A stretch of DNA of 44,899 nt. Origin: Caulobacteraceae bacterium (GTDB lineage Bacteria > Pseudomonadota > Alphaproteobacteria > Caulobacterales > Caulobacteraceae). Location: the NCBI GenBank assembly GCA_947476325.1, contig CANJPZ010000019.1, positions 1 through 44,899 of the forward strand. The letters run 5' to 3'. Shown piece after piece: positions 19,055-27,830 of the stretch; position 1 is the first letter of the stretch; the number at the start of each line of letters is the position of its first letter. The notes beneath the pieces were generated by a model, which saw nothing but the letters and a program-made list of their open reading frames with translations, had not been told where the DNA came from and did not search any database. The position numbers were made by a program, and so were the translations under genes.

Positions 19055-20509
19055 ATGAACCCGCAGCTGCCGCCCATGCCGCCCGTCATGCCGCCGAACC
19101 CGTCGCTGCGGCGGCGGCTGCGCGAGGGGATGCGCTCGACCCTGGCCCTGTTCCAGGCCGGCGCCTTTACGCTGGGCGGTGTCGGGCGCCACCCCCTGCC
19201 AGTGCTGCCCGGTTCGGCTAGGCGGTGCGCCTATACGGTGCGTGAGCCGGATCTGATCCGCGAGGTTCTGGTCGGGCGGTCGGCAGAGTTTCCCAAAAGC
19301 ATCCTGATGGACAACATGCTACGGGACATTATCGGGTCGAGCCTCTTTTTGGCCAATGGCGAGACTTGGCGATGGCGGCGGGCGATCGTCAATCCGGCCC
19401 TGCAGCAGGCCCGCGTCACCGCCGTGTTCGAACGCATGCGCGAGGCGGGGGACGCTGCTGTACTGCGGATCGGGGCGGCGTCGCAGGCCGGGCCGGTGCG
19501 CATTGACCTAGAGGTCACCCACTTCGCCGCCGATGTCATCTTCCGGACCATCTTTTCCGAGCCGATAGACCCGCGGGTTGCCCCCAGGATCATCGCCGCC
19601 TTCGAAACCTACCAGCGGCTGGCCTATGTGCACGGCCTGCTGGAGGAACTGCATGTTCCCAAGGTGCTGAGGATGGGCAAGGGGGAGAAGCGCCGCGCGG
19701 CCGAGCTCATCCGCAGCGCCCTGAAGGCGCCGCTGGACCGGCGGTTGGCCCTGCTGCGCAGCGGGGCGCCGGCGCCGGAAAATGACATTGCCGCCAGTCT
19801 GATCAGTCAGAGCGATCCTGTGACCGGCCGCTCGCTGAACGACGCCGAACTGCTGGATGAGGTGGCGATGCTGTTCCTGGCGGGGCATGAGACCTCGGCC
19901 AGCGCCCTGGCCTGGGCTCTCTATCTGCTGGCCACCAACCCGGCGATCCAGGAGCGCGTGCTGACCGAGGTCGAGGGCAAAATTGGCGCGTGCGCGCCGC
20001 AGTTTGGCGACATGAAAAAGCTGGTTCTGACCCGCAACGTGTTCCGCGAGGCCCTGCGGCTCTATCCGCCGGTGGCAGTGATGCCACGCGACTCGGTTTG
20101 TCCCGAGCAGCTGGCCGACCGCAAGGTCGAGCCGGGCTCCGTCGTGTTCGTTACGCCCTGGATCATGCACCGCCACGAACGGCACTGGGACAATCCGAAC
20201 GGGTTCGACCCGGACCGGTTCGAGGCGGACTCGGCGCGCACCGCGATCCGGCAGGTCTATTTCCCGTTCTCCATGGGCCCCAGGGTCTGCCCCGGCGCGG
20301 CTTTTGCGCTGCAGGAGGCCACGCTGCTGCTGGCCATGCTGGTGCGGCGCTATCGCTTTGAGGCGGACGATACCCACCGGCCCGATCCGGTGGCGCGCCT
20401 GACCCTGCGGTCGGACAATGGCGTGCGCCTGCGTGTCACGCCGCGCGACGGGGCGGCCTCGTCTTCAGGGCGAACCCTTGAGGCTTGCGCGGACTTGGCA
20501 TTAAGGTGA
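19055..20509 (+). CDS. Cytochrome P450
   Basis: This is a heme monooxygenase of 484 aa. The I-helix motif AGHETS lies at residues 276-281, the K-helix ExxR in REALRLYPP follows, and the heme-ligand loop FSMGPRVCPGAAFA supplies C412. It has no N-terminal membrane anchor, so it is a soluble bacterial-type P450 needing separate redox partners, which are not in the window. Some features recall CYP102/CYP4-like fatty-acid or lipid hydroxylases, but the substrate cannot be told. The start is atg 19055, two bases after the hydrolase stop. It ends 12 bases before the capsule permease gene. Confidence 0.92.
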   Translation: MNPQLPPMPPVMPPNPSLRRRLREGMRSTLALFQAGAFTLGGVGRHPLPVLPGSARRCAYTVREPDLIREVLVGRSAEFPKSILMDNMLRDIIGSSLFLANGETWRWRRAIVNPALQQARVTAVFERMREAGDAAVLRIGAASQAGPVRIDLEVTHFAADVIFRTIFSEPIDPRVAPRIIAAFETYQRLAYVHGLLEELHVPKVLRMGKGEKRRAAELIRSALKAPLDRRLALLRSGAPAPENDIAASLISQSDPVTGRSLNDAELLDEVAMLFLAGHETSASALAWALYLLATNPAIQERVLTEVEGKIGACAPQFGDMKKLVLTRNVFREALRLYPPVAVMPRDSVCPEQLADRKVEPGSVVFVTPWIMHRHERHWDNPNGFDPDRFEADSARTAIRQVYFPFSMGPRVCPGAAFALQEATLLLAMLVRRYRFEADDTHRPDPVARLTLRSDNGVRLRVTPRDGAASSSGRTLEACADLALR

Positions 20510-20521
20510 GCCCGGCGGGGC

Positions 20522-21340
20522 GTGGGGGTAAATCAGGTGGAAGCGATTGGGGGGACGACGCGCCGTTTTGGACAGCGCCTCCGCGATCACGGCCGGATCC
20601 TGTGGGCGCTTTTGCTGCGCGAACTGGCCACGCGCTACGGGCGCGACAACCTGGGGTTTCTGTGGATCATCGCCGAGCCCCTGGTGTTCTGCGGCGCGGT
20701 TGTGATCCTTTGGAAGATCGTCAAGCCGCCCTTCGAACACGGCCTGCCGATCGTGCCCTTCGTGGTCACCGGTTACATGCCGATCATACTGGTCCGCCAC
20801 ATGATCACCCAGGCCCTGACCTGCGTGCGCTCGAACGGCAGCCTTTTGTACCACCGGCAGATTTCGGTGCTGCACCTGTTCATCGCCCGTCTGACCCTGG
20901 AGTTTATCGGGGTGAGCCTGGCCTTCGCCGTCGTGGTCGGAATCCTCATCCTCTATGGCTTCATGGAGCCGCCGAAGAACCTGTATCTGGTCTATTGCGG
21001 CTGGCTGATGCTGGCCTGGATCACCACGGGGCTGGCGATGATCCTGGGCGCCATCGCCGAGACGGTGGTGTTCGCCGAGCGCTTTGTCGCCGCCTTTACC
21101 TATATTCTCGTGCCCGCGTCGGGGACCTTTTACATGGTCGCCTGGCTGCCGCCGCAGTTTCGCGAGATGGTGCTGCTGCTGCCGTTCCTGCACCCGGTGG
21201 AGATGGTGCGCAGCGGCTTCTTCGGCGCGGCCGCGCCGGCGTATTACCACGTCGGTTACGCCTTTACCTGGGGGCTGGGCCTGATCGCCTTTGGCCTGCT
21301 GCTCATCCAGTTCGTGCGCAACCGGGTGGAAATTGAGTAG
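20522..21340 (+). CDS. kpsM: KpsM-like ABC-2 polysaccharide export permease
   Basis: This is an inner-membrane subunit of an ABC-2 exporter that moves completed capsular polysaccharide across the cytoplasmic membrane. The 272-aa protein has six hydrophobic segments and the family's opening pattern LLLRELATRYGRDNLGFLWIIAEPLV and the later LPFLHPVEMVRSGFFG. It starts at gtg 20522, or possibly gtg 20537. It is followed after two bases by the KpsE-like gene and then by the ATPase, the usual grouping of a group 2 capsule exporter. Confidence 0.88.
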   Translation: MGVNQVEAIGGTTRRFGQRLRDHGRILWALLLRELATRYGRDNLGFLWIIAEPLVFCGAVVILWKIVKPPFEHGLPIVPFVVTGYMPIILVRHMITQALTCVRSNGSLLYHRQISVLHLFIARLTLEFIGVSLAFAVVVGILILYGFMEPPKNLYLVYCGWLMLAWITTGLAMILGAIAETVVFAERFVAAFTYILVPASGTFYMVAWLPPQFREMVLLLPFLHPVEMVRSGFFGAAAPAYYHVGYAFTWGLGLIAFGLLLIQFVRNRVEIE

Positions 21341-21342
21341 AG

Positions 21343-22509
21343 ATGCGGTCCATGACCAGTCAGCCTGAAACCCGGACGAGCGATGCAAGGGGCCCGGCCG
21401 CGCCCGAGCGCCGGCGCTGGCGGATTCCGTACCTGTTCCTGCTGGTGGTGGCGGTCCCCAACCTCCTGGCCATCGTCTATTACGCATTCCTGGCCTCGCC
21501 GATCTATGTGTCCGAAGCCAGGTTCGTGGTGCGCACCCCGACCGATCCGTCCTTCGCCTCGATGACGGGCCTGAGTTCGATGCTGGAAGGCGTGGGCCTC
21601 AAGCCGGCCGACACCGACGCCTTTGCGGTGCACGCCTATGTGGTGTCGCGCAACGCCGTGGCCGAACTGGACAAGAACCAGACGCTTCGGAAGGTGCTGG
21701 GCCCGGGCGACAGCGACTTCATCGCCCGTTTCCCCAGGCCGTTGGAAAAGGCGTCGGCGGAAAACCTCTACCGGGCCTACAAGCGTTTCGTCGCCGTCGA
21801 CTATGACTCGACCACCGGCATCAGCACCCTGACGGTCAAGGCCTTCCATCCGGCCGATGCGCGGCTGATCGCCAATGCGCTGCTCGATCAGGGCGAGGTG
21901 ATCGTCAACCACCTCAATACCCAGGCCCAGAACGACGCCGTCGAAGAGGCCCGCCGTCAGCTGGGCGAGGCCCAGGTGCGGCTGGCCGACGCCCAGAGCC
22001 GGATGGCGGTCTATCGCAACCGCAACCAGATCGTAGATCCGCAGTCGACCGGCGCCGTCGCCACCCAGCTGATCGGCAAGCTGGCCTCGGACCTGGCCAC
22101 GCTGCGCGCCGAGCGCAACGGTATCGCGGCCTCAACGCCGCTGAGCCCCGAACTGCCGGGTCTGGATCAGCGCATCCGCGCCTATGACCAGCAACTGTCC
22201 AGCGAGCGGGCCAAGATCGCCGGCGAGAACAATTCGCTGGCCAGCAAGATCGGAGAATATGAGCGTCTGAGCCTGGAGGCCCAGTTCCTGGAGCGGGCTA
22301 TGGGCTCGGCGGCGGTGCAGCTGGAAAGCGCCGCGTCCGAAGCGCGCCGCAAGCAGCTGTATCTGCAGCGGGTGGTCGAGCCGACGGCGGCCGACTCGCC
22401 CGTCCTGCCCTTGCGGACCCGCAGCATTCTGACGGTGCTGATCAGCACCCTGCTGGCCTATGGGGCGCTGGTCCTGATCGTCGCGGGTCTGCGCGAACAC
22501 CGGCAGTGA
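21343..22509 (+). CDS. kpsE: KpsE-like capsule export inner-membrane protein
   Basis: This is a polysaccharide co-polymerase-type (PCP-3) protein that links the ABC exporter to the outer-membrane channel. The 388-aa protein has a transmembrane helix at about 27-50, a periplasmic region starting SPIYVSEARFVVRTP, a long coiled coil at about 195-330, and a second transmembrane helix close to the C terminus (LTVLISTLLAYGALVLIVAG). This two-helix plan without a kinase domain is typical of KpsE/BexC/CtrB. It lies between the permease and ATPase genes. Confidence 0.9.
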   Translation: MRSMTSQPETRTSDARGPAAPERRRWRIPYLFLLVVAVPNLLAIVYYAFLASPIYVSEARFVVRTPTDPSFASMTGLSSMLEGVGLKPADTDAFAVHAYVVSRNAVAELDKNQTLRKVLGPGDSDFIARFPRPLEKASAENLYRAYKRFVAVDYDSTTGISTLTVKAFHPADARLIANALLDQGEVIVNHLNTQAQNDAVEEARRQLGEAQVRLADAQSRMAVYRNRNQIVDPQSTGAVATQLIGKLASDLATLRAERNGIAASTPLSPELPGLDQRIRAYDQQLSSERAKIAGENNSLASKIGEYERLSLEAQFLERAMGSAAVQLESAASEARRKQLYLQRVVEPTAADSPVLPLRTRSILTVLISTLLAYGALVLIVAGLREHRQ

Positions 22510-22521
22510 TCGGGCAGGTCC

Positions 22522-23217
22522 ATGCTCGCGGTTCATGATCTGGCCATGCGATACGGCGGCGAGGGCAATCCCGGCGCCCTGTTCGAGCACCTGTTCTTTG
22601 ACCTGGCGCCGTCGGGGCGGCTGGGTGTTCTGGGCCGCAACGGCCAGGGCAAGTCGACCCTGATCAAGATTCTCGGCGGGGTGCTGGCCCCCACGGCCGG
22701 CCGCGTCGACTGGGCGATGACACCGTCCTGGCCCTTGGGTTTCGGCGGCGGCTTCCAGGGCGGGCTGACAGGCCTGGACAACATCCGCTTCATCAGCCGC
22801 ATCTATGGCCAGCCGCTGGACCGGGTGACCGCAGCCACCGAGGAATTCGCCCAGCTGGGCAAGGCCCTGCGCATGGAGGTGCGGCACTATTCTTCCGGCA
22901 TGCGGGCCAGGCTGGCGTTCGGCCTGTCCCTGGCCATCGAGTTCGACTGCTATCTGATCGACGAGGTCATCGCCGTCGGCGATGCCGCCTTCCAGGCCAA
23001 ATGCCAGCACGAACTGTTCAGCCGCAGGGCCGACCGCGCCTTCATCATCGCCTCCCACGACCTGGAATTCATCCGCGCCACCTGCGACCGGGCGATCATC
23101 GTCGACAGCGGACGGGCCAAGATGTTCGAGGACGTGAACCTGGCGATCGATATCTATTGCCGGCTCAGCGATCCTGACGCCCCCGCGGGGTATCCGCCGC
23201 TCAGGCCGGTCGCGTGA
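22522..23217 (+). CDS. kpsT: KpsT-like ABC exporter ATPase
   Basis: This is the ATPase that drives polysaccharide export with the KpsM-like permease. The 231-aa protein has a Walker A motif GRNGQGKS at residues 38-45, the capsule-type signature YSSGMRARLAFGLSLAI in place of LSGGQ, a Walker B CYLIDEV and the H-loop ASHD. The stop overlaps the start of the next gene (gtga at 23214-23217), implying translational coupling with the 142-aa unknown protein. Confidence 0.93.
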   Translation: MLAVHDLAMRYGGEGNPGALFEHLFFDLAPSGRLGVLGRNGQGKSTLIKILGGVLAPTAGRVDWAMTPSWPLGFGGGFQGGLTGLDNIRFISRIYGQPLDRVTAATEEFAQLGKALRMEVRHYSSGMRARLAFGLSLAIEFDCYLIDEVIAVGDAAFQAKCQHELFSRRADRAFIIASHDLEFIRATCDRAIIVDSGRAKMFEDVNLAIDIYCRLSDPDAPAGYPPLRPVA

Positions 23218-23642
23218 GTTCGGCTGTGAGCGGCGAGCGGGTCATCTGGTGGGATCGGAGCAGGTTCGTCAGGAACGATACGTCGGACGAGATATGCCCG
23301 GAGGACATCGATGTTACCGGTCCACCTCGAGTTCTGGTGTTCGGCCCGATGGTCGTTATGCTGGCCGGGCGCTTGCGTGTCACCATAGACTTTCAACTCT
23401 CCCCCGATGCGGCAAAGGTCCCCTACAACTATCAGCTGCTGTTCGGGCCTGCCTTCGTCGAAGCGCCGTTCACGCCGACAGGAGCCGGGCGATACGTCAT
23501 TCCGCTGGAACTGGACTCAGCGATCGACGCCCACGTTGCGCTGCGATTGTGGACGTCCCGCGCGGCCTTCGACGGGCATCTGTGGTTTGCCGGCGCCACG
23601 GTGGAATTGCTGGATCCGGACCCGGCGCCGCCGGGCGTCTAG
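23214..23642 (+). CDS. Hypothetical protein coupled to the capsule ATPase, 142 aa
   Basis: This unrecognised soluble protein starts at gtg 23214, overlapping the ATPase stop by four bases. Its predicted content is mostly beta strands (VLVFGPMVVMLAGRLRVTIDFQL, HVALRLWTSRAAF, HLWFAGATVELL), which suggests a small beta-sandwich, perhaps carbohydrate-related. No catalytic motif is visible. Tight coupling to the exporter ATPase makes a role in capsule export or regulation plausible but unproven. It is convergent with the next small gene, overlapping by four bases. Confidence 0.65.
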   Translation: MSSAVSGERVIWWDRSRFVRNDTSDEICPEDIDVTGPPRVLVFGPMVVMLAGRLRVTIDFQLSPDAAKVPYNYQLLFGPAFVEAPFTPTGAGRYVIPLELDSAIDAHVALRLWTSRAAFDGHLWFAGATVELLDPDPAPPGV

Positions 23643-23848
23643 GGGCTGATGGCCGACACGGCCGTGTACACTTCCAGCGGTGACTCGTTCACGTAGATCG
23701 TCAGCATCGCTCCGTCGGCGTCGATATGGATCGCGGTATTGCCGAGGGCGGCCTCGGCGGGCTCGATGCCCCTGACGCGCGCGGCGTCCACGAAGACAAA
23801 TCCTGTTGGCGCATATTTTCTGTTGAATCTGGCAAAGCGGCTCGTCAT
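23639..23848 (-). CDS. Small hypothetical protein, 69 aa
   Basis: This short protein (begins MTSRFARFNRKYAPTGFVFV) is read opposite to the flanking capsule genes. The atg at 23848 has ggggac upstream; a ttg seven codons earlier is possible. It has no signal peptide or membrane helix. The middle shows alternating hydrophobic residues (TAIHIDADGAMLTIYV), consistent with a small beta fold. I recognise no family. The overlap of stops with the plus-strand gene and the lack of a better frame support it moderately. Confidence 0.5.
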   Translation of the reverse strand: MTSRFARFNRKYAPTGFVFVDAARVRGIEPAEAALGNTAIHIDADGAMLTIYVNESPLEVYTAVSAISP

Positions 23849-23943
23849 GTCCCGGTCGTCCCCGTTCAAGCTATTTTTGTTTCAGGCCAGCCTAACGCAG
23901 GCCATGGCCAAGTTGAATTTGCGATTCGATGCCGGTGCGCCGG

Positions 23944-25092
23944 TCAGGCCTTCTTTCGCACGACAATGCCGAACGAGGTGCAGGCATAGCCCGCCAGCGC
24001 CAGTTTCAGATGGGGCTCGGCCATGTAGGGCGGCGCGTCGATAAAGTTGTCCATGACCCCAAACCCGGGGCTGAAGTCGAAGGGGGCGACCTCGTGCCCC
24101 ATGCTGGCCATGCGTTCGGCGAAGGCCTCGAAATCACGCCGCCTGAACAGAACCGTATGACCATCGGCCAGGGTGTGCCCGTTGGAGCTGATGTTGAATT
24201 CTGTGGTGTGAACGGCGAATCCCCCCGGATTCAGGCAGGCGACGCTGTTTTCGATAAACGCCAGTCCCTTGTCGATTGAACCCAGGTGCTCCAGCGCGCA
24301 GGCCGACCAGCAGAAGTCAAAGGCCCCGATGTCGTCTGGGATGGCGTTCATGTCGACGGCGCGGAAATCGACCCGCTCTTCGAAGATCGCCTCGTCGCAC
24401 ACGCCGCGGCGCGGAAGGGCGTGCTTTCCTGCAGCGTGCTGCGCCGTGGCGGTCCAGCCGGTGTGGACGGCGGCGTCAGCTTCCTGGTCCGTCGCCAGGA
24501 CGGCGCACCCACTGGCGGCGAACAGGGCAGGCAGGATTTCTTCTCCTACGCCGAACCCCAGCCCTGATTTGCCAGGTTGCAAGCAGCCGCGCTCGTACAG
24601 GGCCTGGCAGATGTAGACGAATTCCCAGAGCTTGCGGTGGTAGCGCAGGCGCTCCTGCATCCGGTCGGTCCAGTAAGCGAACCATGGCTGGCGAAAATCT
24701 TCTTCACGGCATCCGGTCGAGGTTGGAAACGCGTTGTCGGAAGGGGCGCTGCCGTCGGCGGTCCAGCGCCATTTGTCCTGCTCGGGCAAGGTGAGATTCA
24801 GGAACATCGTGCGTGATTCCCGAATGTAGTCGTTCAGCTTGGCTTCCTGGTGATGCAGCCGTTCAGACAGTTCGCCTTCAAGGGAGTCCTGCTTCGACGG
24901 GCTCTGAAAATGGCGAATGCGGTCATCCAGCCTGGCGTCCTGTTGCACGAGCAACTCGGACATCAGCTTTTCAAGAGATCCGATCCGGCGGTTGAGGCGC
25001 TCATCCAGCTCCGCCAGCTCCGGGGTGACGTTCCGCGCAGGATCGGTGAGAAGCGCCCGAAGGCTCGACATCAAACGCTTTCGAAGGGTCAT
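23944..25092 (-). CDS. Class I SAM-dependent methyltransferase with N-terminal coiled coil
   Basis: This probable sugar or glycan methyltransferase is 382 aa long. Residues about 20-95 form a charged coiled coil (PELAELDERLNRRIGSLEKL). The methyltransferase core follows at about 170-300 with GFGVGEEILPALFAASG as the SAM-binding glycine-rich loop, ATDQEAD as the acidic end of the second strand, and FDFCWSACALEHLGSIDKGL, a pattern common in methyltransferases of polysaccharide clusters. The coiled coil may organise it with other biosynthetic enzymes or measure chain length, as in WbdD-type terminators (inference). It is divergent from the GT4 gene at 25257. Confidence 0.75.
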   Translation of the reverse strand: MTLRKRLMSSLRALLTDPARNVTPELAELDERLNRRIGSLEKLMSELLVQQDARLDDRIRHFQSPSKQDSLEGELSERLHHQEAKLNDYIRESRTMFLNLTLPEQDKWRWTADGSAPSDNAFPTSTGCREEDFRQPWFAYWTDRMQERLRYHRKLWEFVYICQALYERGCLQPGKSGLGFGVGEEILPALFAASGCAVLATDQEADAAVHTGWTATAQHAAGKHALPRRGVCDEAIFEERVDFRAVDMNAIPDDIGAFDFCWSACALEHLGSIDKGLAFIENSVACLNPGGFAVHTTEFNISSNGHTLADGHTVLFRRRDFEAFAERMASMGHEVAPFDFSPGFGVMDNFIDAPPYMAEPHLKLALAGYACTSFGIVVRKKA

Positions 25093-25256
25093 TGATAAGT
25101 CAGGTCCTGGCGATCCGACTTCGTACGAAGTCGCATGTCCCGTCGCAACCCCGGGACGATTGAAGGGGTGCGAATTGATGCGCTGATTGACGCCCGCTGG
25201 GGCGGCGCCTAGGGTCGCGCCTTCGGCAAGGGTGCGCCTGTTGGGGGAGTAAATCG

Positions 25257-26573
25257 ATGCGTCGTATCTGCATCGACGGGTTCAATCTTGCCCTCCGGAA
25301 GGGCTCGGGAATCGCGACCTATGGCCGGAACCTCAATATCGGGCTCAAGGCGCTGGGGTATGAAACCCACATCCTGCACGGCCCGCCGGGGCGTATCGGC
25401 GCCAACAACCTGCTGAACGAAGTGGCGCTGGAAGACGCTCAGGTTCACCAGACCCGTCCGTCCTGGTGGGAGCGTTATTCCGCCGCCGCCAAGTCGCCCT
25501 GGGGCCGCATCGCCCGCAAGGTCGAGCGCTCGGGCAGGGTGCTGCCCAGCCCCGCGACCCTGCGCGCCGTCACCGATGTGACCTGGGCCAGCCAGGACGT
25601 CTTTCACCGGGCCAACCAGGCCTATGAGACCTACAAGACCTTTACGCCGGTCTATCTGTCGGCGCCGGCCCGCGAGCGGCCGCAGGTCATGCACTGGACC
25701 AGCCCCATGCCGCTGAAGGTCCGCGGCCCGGCCAATATCTATACGATCCACGACCTGGTGCCGCTGCGGCTGCCGTTCACGACCCTGGACGTCAAGCGGC
25801 GGTTCTATTTCATGTGCAAGCGCATCTGCCGCACAGCCGATCACATCGTGACGGTCTCGGAGTCGGCGCGCCGGGACATCATCGACATGTTCGGGATCAG
25901 CGAAGACCGGATCACCAACACCTATCAGGCCGCCAGCCTGCCGCCGGCCCTGCTGGCGCGGGACGACGAGGAGATCGCGCGCGAGATCGAGGGCGTGTTC
26001 GGTCTGGGGTGGAAGCGCTATTTCCTGTTTTTCGGGGCGATCGAGCCCAAGAAGAATCTGGGCCGGGTGATCGAGGCCTATCTGTCGTCCGGCGTGACTG
26101 ATCCGCTGGTGATCATCGGCGGCGCGGCCTGGCTGGACGAGCTGGAAACCAAGATGATCTATGAGGATCTGGTTGTCGTTCAGACCCTGAAGGACGGCAT
26201 GATCCGCCGGGCTGACCGCATCCGGCGTTATGACTATCTGCCGCTGCATTCGCTGGTCAGCCTGATCCGCGGCGCCAAGGCCACGCTGTTTCCGTCGCTC
26301 TATGAAGGGTTCGGCCTGCCGGTGCTGGAATCGATGATGCTGGGCACGCCGGTGCTGACCTCGACCGCCGGCTCGTTGCCGGAAGTGGCCGCCGACGCCG
26401 CGCTGAGCGTGGACGCCTATGATCTGGACGCCATCGTCAGGGGCATCCGGACCCTGGACGCGGACGCTGATCTGCGCGCCGAACTGTCAAAGCGCGGGCG
26501 CGTGCAGGCGGCCAAGTTCAGCCCGGAGGCCTATAGCCAAAAGCTCGGCGCGACCTACGAGCGGCTGTTCTAG
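25257..26573 (+). CDS. GT4-family glycosyltransferase
   Basis: This is a GT-B-fold retaining glycosyltransferase of 438 aa, probably adding a sugar to the capsule repeat. The N-terminal domain begins RRICIDGFNLALRKGSGIATY. The C-terminal domain has FFGAIEPKKNLGRVIEAY and the nucleotide-sugar motif SLYEGFGLPVLESM with E350 and E358 (E-x7-E), followed by GTPVLTSTAGSLPEV. Start atg 25257 follows a 164-base leader, so a promoter probably lies there. The second GT4 gene begins 12 bases after its stop. Confidence 0.93.
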   Translation: MRRICIDGFNLALRKGSGIATYGRNLNIGLKALGYETHILHGPPGRIGANNLLNEVALEDAQVHQTRPSWWERYSAAAKSPWGRIARKVERSGRVLPSPATLRAVTDVTWASQDVFHRANQAYETYKTFTPVYLSAPARERPQVMHWTSPMPLKVRGPANIYTIHDLVPLRLPFTTLDVKRRFYFMCKRICRTADHIVTVSESARRDIIDMFGISEDRITNTYQAASLPPALLARDDEEIAREIEGVFGLGWKRYFLFFGAIEPKKNLGRVIEAYLSSGVTDPLVIIGGAAWLDELETKMIYEDLVVVQTLKDGMIRRADRIRRYDYLPLHSLVSLIRGAKATLFPSLYEGFGLPVLESMMLGTPVLTSTAGSLPEVAADAALSVDAYDLDAIVRGIRTLDADADLRAELSKRGRVQAAKFSPEAYSQKLGATYERLF

Positions 26574-26585
26574 GCCGGCTGTCCC

Positions 26586-27830
26586 GTGAAGGTCCTGTTC
26601 GATATCAGCCGCATGGCCTGGAGCGCCCACCGGGTGTCGCCCAGCGGCATCGACCGGGTGGTGACCGCCTATGGCCAGTGGCTGGAGGACAGTCCCGATT
26701 TCGAGGTCGTACCGGTCTCCTATGCAGGCGGGCGGTTGTCGCCGGTGTCGCGCCGGCGGTTCCGGCATCTGCTCGCTCATTCACGCTCGCCCTCCCGGCC
26801 CGGCGTCAAGGCGCAGGCGGCGTGGGATGCGCTTTCGCGGGCTCTGCAGGCCGGCGCCGCGGGACGGGCGCCGGTGCGCCTGCCGGCCATCGCCAATGAT
26901 CCCCACAAACTGGGCAAGGCATTCGAGGAACTGGCGTCCCACTGGCGGCGCGGGGTGATCCTGCCCAGGCCCGCCGGCGACATATATCTGAACGTCGCCC
27001 ACGCCGGCATGGAACGGCCCAGCTTTCTGGGCGGACTGGCGCAGCGGGGCATCGCCAATGTGGTGATGATCCACGACCTGATCCCGCTGACCCATCCCGA
27101 ATACTGCACGGTGGTCACCCAGCAGCGGCACGCCCGGCGGGTGGCCGCCATTCTGGAGCACGGCCGTCTGGTGATCACCAATTCGCAGACGACGGCCCAG
27201 ACCTTGAAGGACTATGCCGCAAGTATGGGCAAGACCCCGCCAGCCATTGTCGCCGCGCCGCTGGGACTGGAGCCGCAGTTTCTGGGCCGCAAGACCTGGG
27301 CCCCGGCGGCGGCGCCCTATTTTGTCTGTGTCGGCACGATCGAGGCGCGCAAGAACCTGTCGTTCCTGATGGCCGTCTGGCGGCGGCTGGCCGAAGAGAT
27401 GGGCGCCGATACGCCGCAGCTGGTGCTGGTCGGCCTGCGCGGCTGGGAGAACGAAGCGGTGCTGGATTATCTGGAACGCAGCGACGTGATCCGCCCCTTT
27501 GTCCACGAGGCGTCCGGCCTGCACGACGATCACCTGGCCCAGCTGCTGGCCGGATCACGCGGCCTGCTGGCGCCCTCGTTTGTCGAGGGGTTTGATCTGC
27601 CGCTGATGGAGGCGCTGTCGCTGGGCGTTCCGGCCATAGCCTCGGACATCGCCGCCCACCGTGAACTGGCCCGTGGCGCAAAGCTGGTCGATCCGCTGGA
27701 TGGGCTGGGCTGGGTGCGGGCGATCGAGGCGGCCTGCACGCCCGGCGCGCCGCCGGCGTCTGCGGCCGGTCCGGCCTGGACGGCGCATTTTTCGAAAATC
27801 GAGCGCGAACTGAAGGCGCTGAGGGCCTAG
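26586..27830 (+). CDS. GT4-family glycosyltransferase
   Basis: This is a second GT-B glycosyltransferase, 414 aa, distinct from its neighbour. It opens with KVLFDISRMAWSAHRVSPSGIDRV, has MIHDLIPLTHPEYC in the N-terminal domain, VGTIEARKNLSFLMAVW, and the E-x7-E motif SFVEGFDLPLMEAL with E334 and E342. The linker and first domain share the MIHDL-type motif seen in mannosyltransferase-like members. The start is gtg 26586. Its stop overlaps that of the convergent KpsS-like gene at 27827-27830. Confidence 0.92.
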   Translation: MKVLFDISRMAWSAHRVSPSGIDRVVTAYGQWLEDSPDFEVVPVSYAGGRLSPVSRRRFRHLLAHSRSPSRPGVKAQAAWDALSRALQAGAAGRAPVRLPAIANDPHKLGKAFEELASHWRRGVILPRPAGDIYLNVAHAGMERPSFLGGLAQRGIANVVMIHDLIPLTHPEYCTVVTQQRHARRVAAILEHGRLVITNSQTTAQTLKDYAASMGKTPPAIVAAPLGLEPQFLGRKTWAPAAAPYFVCVGTIEARKNLSFLMAVWRRLAEEMGADTPQLVLVGLRGWENEAVLDYLERSDVIRPFVHEASGLHDDHLAQLLAGSRGLLAPSFVEGFDLPLMEALSLGVPAIASDIAAHRELARGAKLVDPLDGLGWVRAIEAACTPGAPPASAAGPAWTAHFSKIERELKALRA

